Of a stretch of 6,398 bases of DNA, positions 1 through 6,123 are shown piece after piece. The DNA comes from Phycisphaerales bacterium (GTDB taxonomy: Bacteria; Planctomycetota; Phycisphaerae; Phycisphaerales; SM1A02). The stretch is taken from NCBI GenBank assembly GCA_029243925.1, contig JAQWRC010000176.1, positions 1 to 6,398 of the forward strand. The letters run 5' to 3'. Position 1 is the first letter of the stretch, and the number at the start of each line of letters is the position of its first letter. The notes below the pieces were generated by a model, which worked only from the letters and a program-made list of their open reading frames with translations, had not been told where the DNA came from and searched no databases. Position numbers and translations under genes: made by a program.

Positions 1-53
1 CTCGTGGATGCTGCTGCTTCACACTGATCCTACTTCGTTACCCTGTGTGTCCT

Positions 54-1238
54 ATGACGTCAGTGACTCCACTTCGTGAACAACATCAGCAGGAAGCCGA
101 ACTCGCATTCGGCGACCGACAACCTGTCGCAGACAGCGACCGTCCCGGAGCAGCAACGGGTTCGGTGGTCTCGACACCACAGCCGGAATATATTCCCTGG
201 GGCCCCTCCGACGGAGCAATCGCGTGTGAGATTCTCGCGACACTCGGATCTGTCGAGCGCGAATATGCGCACTTGCGGCGCGACCGTGGGCGAGTGGATG
301 AGGCTGCCAGAGGGACTATTCGAGTCGAAGGTGCCGACGCAGCCGATTTTCTAGATCGCATGTTGACGCAGAAACTGGCCGGCTTTTCCGCTGGTGATGC
401 GGCCGCGACGTTTCTCGTTGATCGCAAAGGACGCATTCTGGGCGATCTGCTTCTTGCTGGTACGGCTGAGGGCATTTTCATTGATGTGGACATCCATCAG
501 GCGGAGCATGTTGTGGAAGTGCTCGAGGGATTCCTCTTTGCCGAGGATGTTCAGTTGACGAATGCCACGGAGCAGTGGCATCGATTGAGCGTGCATGGTC
601 CGGCTGCTCCGAGTTTGTTCGAGCACCTGGAGGGCATGCGCACGATGACCCTGGAGTTTGATGGCCGGCCTGTTCATGTCGTTCGACGTGATCGCATCGG
701 CGCCGCCGGGTTCGAGTTGTTCGTTCGGTGTGAAGATGTGGTTCCGGTCTGGGGCGCGCTGGATTGCGGAACGGTCGGATGGTATGCATTCAACATGGCC
801 CGCATCGAAGCGGGAACTCCAATCTGCAACATCGACTTCGGGCCCGGCTCACTTCCGCACGAGACAACCCTGGTACCGGGCCATGTGAGTTTCACCAAAG
901 GCTGCTATCCAGGACAGGAAATCGTGGCACGCATGGAGCACCTCGGCCAGCCGAGTCAGATGTTGCGTGGGCTGCAGTTGCAGGGGGATGCGTTACCCGT
1001 TTCCGGTTCGCAGGTCATGGCAATCGACCCTGATGGCGCGATGGGTCAACCAATCGGAGTCGTGACGTCCAGCGCGCTTGCGCCCATGCTCGGCGCAACG
1101 CCGGTCGCCATGGCGATGCTCCGGACGAAGAAATCCGAGCCTGGCACTGTGGTTCGTATTCACGATGAAGGGGATCCATGCGATGCGGTGACGGGAGCCT
1201 TGCCCGCATGGACGGAAGCCGATGAGTCCTCGCCATGA
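54..1238 (+). CDS. ygfZ: YgfZ/GcvT-family folate-binding protein (iron-sulfur enzyme maintenance)
   Basis: Likely a tetrahydrofolate-binding protein of the YgfZ family, which supports assembly or repair of certain Fe-S enzymes in the cytoplasm. It is related to the glycine-cleavage T protein but is not expected to do that reaction. The diagnostic signature KGCYPGQE is present at residues 282-289 (counted from ATG 54), with the conserved Cys at 284. Before it lies the GcvT-like fold (VEGADAADFLDRMLTQ near 91-106, then DRKGRILGD near 123-131). At 394 residues it is longer than the roughly 325 of E. coli YgfZ, and the extra length is mostly an N-terminal leader of about 65 residues. I prefer ATG 54 because TPLREQHQQ right after it resembles the start of planctomycete homologues. 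GTG 45 is the alternative, and the frame is open to the left edge. No clear ribosome binding site is visible. Its stop overlaps the next small gene by ATGA. Family call firm; start less so. Confidence 0.9.
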   Translation: MTSVTPLREQHQQEAELAFGDRQPVADSDRPGAATGSVVSTPQPEYIPWGPSDGAIACEILATLGSVEREYAHLRRDRGRVDEAARGTIRVEGADAADFLDRMLTQKLAGFSAGDAAATFLVDRKGRILGDLLLAGTAEGIFIDVDIHQAEHVVEVLEGFLFAEDVQLTNATEQWHRLSVHGPAAPSLFEHLEGMRTMTLEFDGRPVHVVRRDRIGAAGFELFVRCEDVVPVWGALDCGTVGWYAFNMARIEAGTPICNIDFGPGSLPHETTLVPGHVSFTKGCYPGQEIVARMEHLGQPSQMLRGLQLQGDALPVSGSQVMAIDPDGAMGQPIGVVTSSALAPMLGATPVAMAMLRTKKSEPGTVVRIHDEGDPCDAVTGALPAWTEADESSP

Positions 1239-1369
1239 CCGCAACCAACGCACTCTTTGCAGATATTTCAATCTGGGAAATAGTCCTTTTGGGCTTTGGC
1301 GCCCTGCTGACGATTGCCATGGGGGCCTTTCTGGTGGTGGTTCTTCGCCGTGCCGGGCGTGAGGATTGA
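1235..1369 (+). CDS. Small single-pass membrane protein, 44 aa, function unknown
   Basis: A short open frame starts at ATG 1235, inside the stop region of the YgfZ gene (ATGA overlap), and ends at TGA 1367-1369. The predicted product has 44 residues: a short polar N-terminus (MTATNALFADIS), an uninterrupted hydrophobic stretch at about residues 13-37 (IWEIVLLGFGALLTIAMGAF, then LVVVL), and a charged end (RRAGRED). The positive-inside rule would place the C-terminus in the cytoplasm. The ATGA overlap suggests translational coupling to YgfZ, and the frame accounts for most of the gap before the lyase gene. I recognise no family. It could be a small regulatory or scaffold membrane peptide. Hydrophobic composition plus the exact overlap argue against a chance frame, but this is inference; there is no strong ribosome binding site. 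Confidence 0.62.
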   Translation: MTATNALFADISIWEIVLLGFGALLTIAMGAFLVVVLRRAGRED

Positions 1370-1404
1370 TCGAGTTTCGACCACGGCATCGTTGACGCCT
1401 TACC

Positions 1405-2328
1405 ATGCGAACCATGTCGATGCCCTCGTCCATTCGCATTACTGATGTTGGTCCACGAGATGGACTTCAGAATGAGCCCACTCCAGTTTCGAGTGAAGTG
1501 AAGATCGCATTCATCAATCAGCTGCAGCGAAGTGGCGTCGCTGAAGTCGAAGTCACCGGCTTCGTGCATCCTGAATGGGTTCCTCAACTGGCCGATGCGG
1601 ATGACGTCTTCAGTCGAATCGATCGCGTTCCGGGAGTCGTCAGGTCAGCGCTGGTGCCCAATGAAGCTGGTTGGGATCGGGCCCAGGCGATGGATGTAGA
1701 CAAGATCGCGGTCTTCACTGCTGCCAGCGAACAGTTCACGCACAAGAACATCAACTGCACGATCGAGGAGAGTCTTGACCGATTTGCTCCCGTGGTGCGT
1801 GCAGCCTCCATCGCGGGCAAGGCGGTCCGTGGGTACGTCAGTTGCGCGGTGGCCTGCCCGTATGCAGGCCCAGTCGACCCTGCTGCGGTCGTTGATGTCG
1901 TGGTGCGACTGCTTGATCTTGGTGTCGATGAAATCGATCTTGGCGATACCATCGGAGTCGCAACCCCGCATGATATTGAGCGATTGCTTGTCGCTTGTGC
2001 GCCGCATGTGTCTCCGGCGGAGGTCACTCTGCATCTTCACGATACGGGCCATGCTGCATTGGCCTGCGCGTTGCATGCCATGCAACTGGGCGTCCGGAGC
2101 TTTGATACGTCGTGTGGTGGTCTCGGTGGCTGCCCATATGCTCCAGGTGCGTCAGGAAATCTCGCGACCGAGGATCTCGTTCGTTGTTGTGAGATGCTCG
2201 GCGTGGATACCGGGGTCGCCATGCCAGCTGTTCGTGAAGCATCGGCTTGGATCGAAGGCGCGTTGGGCCGTCCGCCCGTTTCTCGAACCGGTGCGACGTG
2301 GACTCAGCTCAGCTCTGAGCAAGGTTGA
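1405..2328 (+). CDS. Hydroxymethylglutaryl-CoA lyase
   Basis: Cleaves 3-hydroxy-3-methylglutaryl-CoA to acetoacetate and acetyl-CoA, the last step of leucine catabolism; a divalent-metal TIM-barrel enzyme of the HMGL/DRE-TIM family. Hallmarks, in order: VGPRDGLQNE at residues 15-24 (catalytic Arg18, metal ligand Asp19), EVTGFVHPEWVPQLAD at 49-64 with Glu49, SCAVACPYAG at 146-155, LGDTIGVATP at 179-188, the metal-binding HLHDT with His210 and His212, and the signature GLGGCPYAPGASGNLATED at 239-257 with catalytic Cys243 and Asn252. The length of 307 residues is typical of bacterial forms. In-frame ATGs at 1405, 1414 and 1420 are all possible starts, and none has a clear Shine-Dalgarno; the conserved part begins only at about residue 9, so the choice changes little. 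No other leucine-pathway gene is in view. A paralogue acting on a longer branched hydroxyacyl-CoA cannot be excluded. The 3' end overlaps the opposing phosphoesterase gene by 20 bases. Confidence 0.93.
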   Translation: MRTMSMPSSIRITDVGPRDGLQNEPTPVSSEVKIAFINQLQRSGVAEVEVTGFVHPEWVPQLADADDVFSRIDRVPGVVRSALVPNEAGWDRAQAMDVDKIAVFTAASEQFTHKNINCTIEESLDRFAPVVRAASIAGKAVRGYVSCAVACPYAGPVDPAAVVDVVVRLLDLGVDEIDLGDTIGVATPHDIERLLVACAPHVSPAEVTLHLHDTGHAALACALHAMQLGVRSFDTSCGGLGGCPYAPGASGNLATEDLVRCCEMLGVDTGVAMPAVREASAWIEGALGRPPVSRTGATWTQLSSEQG

Positions 2329-3115
2329 TTTCAAACCGGTGCGGAGTCACAAGTTCAGCCAATCCCTTGCGGACACGTATGGCATGCATTCTGAGCGTGG
2401 TGCCTTCGATGCAGACAGCATGGGGTCGCCCTGGCCATGTCCAACTTCCGGTATTGAGCACCGTGCAATCGTCGAACTGCCAAACGCCGTCTCGATGGCT
2501 ATGTCCGACGATGACAACTCGAGCATCGGGTTGCACGCGTTGCCGATACGCGTCGGCGAATCCAGGATACGCACGCCAGTATCGGAGAATCTTCAGTACG
2601 AGAAACGGCTTTGACGCACTCCAGGGAATGGAATCGCGCAGTGTCTGGGGAGCCTGCAACTCGTGCTCAGGTGGCGTATAGGTGCATGATCGTTTGATGG
2701 CGTCGTCGTACATCGTTCGGGTGAAGCTGTGCCGCCCCGAAAGCGATCTGGCATCACCTATCTCGAGGATCTGTCCTTCAACGGGTGGTTTCGAATCGCG
2801 ATGGTGAATGACCTGCCCGTGGGTGACCAGTACACGTCCATCCACCAGTGCACACCGTTGCAAAGGACTGATGAAGGGATCGTGGTTGCCGGCGATCAGT
2901 GAGAGTCCTACGCCATCTTCTTCGCAGAACCGCTGCATGGTCGCGAGTTGATCCGTGGCTGGCCCATTCATCGAGGGGACATGCAACTCCGCGGTATCGC
3001 CATTGAGGAGAAGGTGATCACATCCCTGCCACAGTGGCCGCAGCATGGCTGGCGTCGGCGTGCGCCGGGCCGGCAGGCCGAGATGAAGATCACTGAGAAC
3101 AAGAATACGTTGCAT
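2309..3115 (-). CDS. Calcineurin-like metallophosphoesterase, substrate unknown
   Basis: A binuclear-metal phosphoesterase of the calcineurin-like superfamily. All the usual metal and active-site blocks are visible in the 268 residues: SDLHLG at 8-13 (Asp9, His11), NGDTAE at 38-43 (Asp40), GNHDP at 76-80 (Asn77, His78), VTHG at 97-100 (His99) and GHSHRDG at 204-210 (His205, His207). The layout recalls UDP-2,3-diacylglucosamine hydrolases (LpxH-like), but the second block lacks the longer LpxH pattern, so no substrate is claimed. An insert rich in charged residues lies between the HG and GHSH blocks (about 101-200). No signal peptide is seen, so it is probably cytoplasmic. An in-frame stop 18 bases upstream, with no start codon between, supports ATG 3115 as the start. 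There is no Shine-Dalgarno; an imperfect hairpin lies directly before the start. It is the last gene of the minus-strand run, 36 bases after the GGDEF gene. Confidence 0.87.
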   Translation of the reverse strand: MQRILVLSDLHLGLPARRTPTPAMLRPLWQGCDHLLLNGDTAELHVPSMNGPATDQLATMQRFCEEDGVGLSLIAGNHDPFISPLQRCALVDGRVLVTHGQVIHHRDSKPPVEGQILEIGDARSLSGRHSFTRTMYDDAIKRSCTYTPPEHELQAPQTLRDSIPWSASKPFLVLKILRYWRAYPGFADAYRQRVQPDARVVIVGHSHRDGVWQFDDCTVLNTGSWTWPGRPHAVCIEGTTLRMHAIRVRKGLAELVTPHRFEINLAQS

Positions 3116-3151
3116 GGTGGATGTACCCGCTCATCACCATACTCGAAGGAG

Positions 3152-4459
3152 TCACATGTCCGGCCAGTCTGCACGGGCTCCAGGACCAATGGTGAGGCAG
3201 TTCTTGCCACGTCGTTTCGAAGCCAGTGCACGTTCATCCGCCATGCGAATCAAGGTGTCCCCGTCATGACCATCCCACGGAAAGGACGCCAGTCCGCCGG
3301 AGATGCTCAGTGTTCCTGGAGCATCGAGGCCAAGCTCAGGGAACTGCATTGCGCAGACTCGTTCCTGAAATCGCCGAGCGATCGCTTCCACTGTGTCTGG
3401 ATGAGCGGTGCCTGGTTGTCGCGGAGCTTGCAGGTCTGCAAAGACAACCGCAAACTCGTCTCCGCCGATTCGGCATACGCGGTCACCTTCACGAATGACA
3501 GAACTCAGAAGTTGTACGGTGTTTCGGAGAATGGTATCGCCGGCGGCATGCCCGAACCGATCGTTGTAGGACTTGAAATCATCGATATCAAAGACGAGCA
3601 CCGTCAGTTGGCGCCGAAGCTTCTTGGCTTGTTCCAGTGCCTCCTCAAGGAATGAGGCGAGGTACCTGCGATTCCATGCGGCAGTCAGTTCATCCCGAAA
3701 TGCCATGTCTCGAAGTTCACGTTGTGCTTCATCGAGCGCGAGCCATCTCGCCAACCAGTTGGCCCATGGACGCAGCGCAGCTTCATCCTGACCAGGTGAA
3801 ACAAGTTGTCCGAATTCGCTGTTGCCGAATCGAATGGCTGCTCCATCACCGTCGGGCTCGATGCGACAATCGCTCCAGCCGGTCTGCTGGAGAATCAGGC
3901 GAATGGCAATTGGCTGCACGCCGCGTGCATCGTGCAACATGGCTTCCACAAGGTCGGTATCACCCAAGTGGTTCAAGGTCGGTGACGGAGTCACGTCCGC
4001 CTGTGTCTGATTGGGTACAGCCGGCGTAGGTGGAGGTTCTTCCTGTGCCTGTTCGGGGGGAGGAACAACGACCGGCTTTGCAGATGCCGTGTGCTGTGGC
4101 GCAGGTGATCCATCGAGCACGGCCATGAGTCGCGATTCGTCGATTGGCGGTGCGAGATGCGCATCGAATTGGTCGGCGATCGAGGGGGCAAGTGGTTGTG
4201 CACTTACCAACACGATTTGTACGGTTGCATCCAGTCGCCGCACTGCTTGTGCGGCATGCACGAGATCGTCAAGAGCTTCATGTTCATGAGGCGAGAGCAG
4301 GATGGCGTCGACAGGCCGTGATGCAGTGCAGGTCGCGATGGTGCCGAGTGCCTCGAAGATGGAATCTGCCGGTTGGACGATTCCTTCGGCTTCGAACGCT
4401 GCCGGTCCGACGGCAATGACCTGACGCCGTGATGCTCTTGAAGTGGGCACGGTGCTCAT
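3152..4459 (-). CDS. Diguanylate cyclase (GGDEF) with degenerate receiver-like N-terminus
   Basis: Predicted to make cyclic di-GMP from two GTP. In the C-terminal half (about 250-425) the GGDEF domain looks complete: DELTAAWNRR at 256-265, FDIDDFKSYNDRFGHAAGD at 290-308 (metal ligand Asp291, substrate residues Asn299 and Asp308), GGDEF at 332-336 and ISGG at 386-389. RxxD (Arg323-Asp326) lies exactly five residues before GGDEF, the canonical inhibitory I-site. The N-terminus (about 11-117) has the strand pattern of a response-regulator receiver, but Ser56 sits where the phosphoacceptor Asp is expected (DAILLSP) and Ala103 where the Lys is expected (LAPPID), so it probably cannot be phosphorylated. 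A proline-rich linker (about 118-160) follows, then an unrecognised segment at 165-245 that might be a worn GAF-like domain. No membrane segment is seen. The start ATG overlaps the stop of the upstream unknown gene (ATGA), and GGAG lies five bases before it. Confidence 0.92.
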   Translation of the reverse strand: MSTVPTSRASRRQVIAVGPAAFEAEGIVQPADSIFEALGTIATCTASRPVDAILLSPHEHEALDDLVHAAQAVRRLDATVQIVLVSAQPLAPSIADQFDAHLAPPIDESRLMAVLDGSPAPQHTASAKPVVVPPPEQAQEEPPPTPAVPNQTQADVTPSPTLNHLGDTDLVEAMLHDARGVQPIAIRLILQQTGWSDCRIEPDGDGAAIRFGNSEFGQLVSPGQDEAALRPWANWLARWLALDEAQRELRDMAFRDELTAAWNRRYLASFLEEALEQAKKLRRQLTVLVFDIDDFKSYNDRFGHAAGDTILRNTVQLLSSVIREGDRVCRIGGDEFAVVFADLQAPRQPGTAHPDTVEAIARRFQERVCAMQFPELGLDAPGTLSISGGLASFPWDGHDGDTLIRMADERALASKRRGKNCLTIGPGARADWPDM

Positions 4460-4929
4460 GGCGTCTCCGTATCTCCGCGTCCGTGGAGCAGCATGGAGAC
4501 TTCATCGTGGCTCAGCGGTTCGGGTCGGAATGGCAGTGATGCCGGAGAGGGTGCGGGGGCAACATGCTCCTCCGCTTCGATGCGCCCGTCATGGATTCGA
4601 ACGAGATCGATGCCGTCCCATCCCCAGATCGAAATGTCGGGCACGTGCGTTTCCATTGCTGACAGCAACGGTTCCCAGTGGGCGAGAGCGCGGGGATCGA
4701 CGACGATCAGTCCAGGCCATTCCATTGGTGACTCGTTCCAGGCGCATTGGACACGCAGTTCCCGGCGCAGCAGGCAGATCTCCGCCATGGCCAAACGAGC
4801 GTCCTGCTCAACGCGAGGGGACCATCCACGTTCAACCAGCACCTCTGGGAGGCGATCATCAAGTGAATGCCCCGGGGGCACCAGCACGACGCAGGGTGCT
4901 GTGGAGTTGTGCTTCGCTTTTTCTGTCAT
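4456..4929 (-). CDS. Hypothetical protein, possible receiver-like fold with FliM-like tail
   Basis: A 157-residue protein I do not recognise as a named family. The frame extends upstream to 5073 inside murG, but I prefer ATG 4929: GAGG lies six bases before it, and the upstream stretch is arginine-rich and looks non-coding. ATG 4983, giving 175 residues, is a second choice. Residues 13-18 (CVVLVP), helical stretches around 21-60, and residues 73-79 (GLIVVDP, with Asp78) suggest an alternating beta/alpha fold like a response-regulator receiver. The usual acidic pair after the first strand and the conserved Lys are not evident. A Pro/Ala-rich segment (about 124-138) leads to a C-terminal PLSHDEVSMLLHG at 138-150, which resembles the FliM CheY-binding peptide. 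The stop overlaps the GGDEF start (ATGA), so the two proteins are probably made together and may act together. Presence of a gene is well supported by coupling and spacing; function is open. Confidence 0.72.
   Translation of the reverse strand: MTEKAKHNSTAPCVVLVPPGHSLDDRLPEVLVERGWSPRVEQDARLAMAEICLLRRELRVQCAWNESPMEWPGLIVVDPRALAHWEPLLSAMETHVPDISIWGWDGIDLVRIHDGRIEAEEHVAPAPSPASLPFRPEPLSHDEVSMLLHGRGDTETP
4465..4468 (-). promoter_or_regulatory. Ribosome binding site GGAG of the GGDEF gene
   Basis: GGAG lies five bases before ATG 4459 on the minus strand, inside the end of the upstream coding sequence. With the ATGA stop/start overlap it allows both coupled and independent initiation. Other genes in the window mostly lack such a motif. 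Confidence 0.4.
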
Positions 4930-4935
4930 GACTGG

Positions 4936-4939
4936 CCTC
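4936..4939 (-). promoter_or_regulatory. Ribosome binding site GAGG deciding the start of the 157-aa protein
   Basis: On the minus strand the order is GAGG, six bases, then ATG 4929. The longer in-frame starts at 4983 and 5073 have no such motif, and 5073 lies inside murG. This makes 4929 the better start. The motif is short and could be chance. Confidence 0.4.
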
Positions 4940-4997
4940 GACCGACCATGTTCAATGGTACTCCGCTGGGTCGACTTCGCCATCAGAAATGATGCAT

Positions 4998-6119
4998 TTA
5001 GCCTTGAGCGACGCTGTTTTCGGACATTGCATCCAGCAGATGCCGAGCAATGACGTCTGCGGCATCCACCCACGCTTCCTTTTGGAGCGTGTGCTGCATC
5101 TGCTGCCGAAGTTGGGCTGATTGCAGCAGGGGCTCCAAAGCGTCGCCGAGCGTCGTGGCGGTGCGATCCGGTTCGATTTCATCCGTGACCAATATGGCCC
5201 CTCCGACTGCAACAAGAGGTTCGGCATTGAATCGCTGGTGATCATCTCGGTGAAATGGGTACGGCAGGAAAATCGTTGGAACTGCATTGGCGTGTGCTTC
5301 GGCGACGGAGGATGCGCCAGCACGGCTGACGCAGGCATCTGCAGCGCCCCAGGCAAGGCCCATCTCATGCAGGAAGTCGACGACACGGGCATCGACACCG
5401 CTGTCACTCCATTGCTCGCGTAGTGGTTCGACCATGCTTGCATCGCCGCACAGATGAAGTACCTGCCAGTTCGTAAATGCATGTGGTCGTTCTGTTGCGA
5501 TGCGTGGCATGACGGTGTTCAGTGTTCGGGCACCTTGGGAGGCGCCTGTGAGCAGCAGCACGTTGCGATCTGGATCCAGGCCCAGTGCGGTCCGACAGTC
5601 CGCTGCGGATGCGCTTGCCATCGCACTGCGGCGTATCGGCATGCCAAGAACTTCCCAACCTGATTTGGGATGAACGAGTGGAACGGCGGTAAATCGATTC
5701 GTCGTGCGTGCCGCAATTCGCCGGTTCGCCTTGCCGGGGACACGATCGAGATTCAGCAGCATGAGCGGTACTCGATGCTGGGCGGCAGCGGTGGCCACGG
5801 GCGCTGCGACATAGCCGCCAAGTGTCAGCACCATGTCGACGGATGTGTCACGGAAGACCTGGCGCATGGCTTTGATGGTGTTTCTGTAGCCCTGGTACCA
5901 ACGCAATGCGCCACGTGGTGAACGACCAAGCCCGCGGGCGGGCATGGGTTGAAAGGCCACTCCCGCTTGGCTGAGCATGGTGCGATCAATTGCACGATCC
6001 GAGCAGATGAAGTGACACTGTGTATTCGGATCGTGTTCCAGCAGTCGTTCCGCGACGGCAAGTCCGGGACTTATGTGGCCACCTGAACCACCACCTGCGA
6101 ATAGGAACGTGCCGGGCAT
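4998..6119 (-). CDS. murG: MurG, UDP-GlcNAc:lipid I N-acetylglucosaminyltransferase
   Basis: Transfers GlcNAc from UDP-GlcNAc to lipid I, forming lipid II on the inner face of the cytoplasmic membrane, the last cytoplasmic step of peptidoglycan precursor synthesis. GT-B fold, 373 residues (E. coli 355). Visible motifs: the glycine loop GGGSGGHISPGLAVA at 9-23 with His15, LGGYVAAPVA at 100-109, GASQGARTLN at 192-201, and the donor-site block SRAGASSVAEA at 265-275 with Glu274, followed by PYPFHRDDHQRFNAEPL at 286-302 with Gln295 and Asn298. The family's usual HEQN box is replaced by LNLD at 122-125, although the following VPGKANR is kept. The start ATG 6119 puts the glycine loop right at the N-terminus, as expected. 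It begins four bases after the ftsW stop, the classical ftsW-murG order, and no murC follows. The family call is certain from the three glycine loops and the donor-site block. Confidence 0.96.
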   Translation of the reverse strand: MPGTFLFAGGGSGGHISPGLAVAERLLEHDPNTQCHFICSDRAIDRTMLSQAGVAFQPMPARGLGRSPRGALRWYQGYRNTIKAMRQVFRDTSVDMVLTLGGYVAAPVATAAAQHRVPLMLLNLDRVPGKANRRIAARTTNRFTAVPLVHPKSGWEVLGMPIRRSAMASASAADCRTALGLDPDRNVLLLTGASQGARTLNTVMPRIATERPHAFTNWQVLHLCGDASMVEPLREQWSDSGVDARVVDFLHEMGLAWGAADACVSRAGASSVAEAHANAVPTIFLPYPFHRDDHQRFNAEPLVAVGGAILVTDEIEPDRTATTLGDALEPLLQSAQLRQQMQHTLQKEAWVDAADVIARHLLDAMSENSVAQG

Positions 6120-6123
6120 CGAA

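Noticed and set aside
18..43. TTCACA and TTACCC as a promoter for ygfZ
   Set aside because: Spacing of 14 bases is too short and the -10 match is poor.
1015..1587. 190-codon minus-strand frame
   Set aside because: Antisense to the end of ygfZ, the small membrane gene and the start of the lyase; low-complexity Arg/Ser/Pro product with no motif.
1775..2614. 279-codon plus-strand frame overlapping the lyase gene
   Set aside because: Out-of-frame shadow of the lyase that continues antisense into the phosphoesterase; composition is not protein-like.
2948..3655. 235-codon plus-strand open frame across the phosphoesterase and GGDEF genes
   Set aside because: It runs antisense to two genes with clear family motifs and bridges their boundary; its translation shows no recognisable domain.
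4951..4965. Possible stem ACCAT-gttca-ATGGT in the murG to unknown-gene gap, considered as a terminator
   Set aside because: Only five pairs, no T-tract, and easily expected by chance.
4930..5073. N-terminal extension of the unknown protein into murG (start 5073)
   Set aside because: Overlaps the murG 3' end by 76 bases, is Arg/Cys/Ser-rich, and has no ribosome binding site; ATG 4929 with GAGG fits better.
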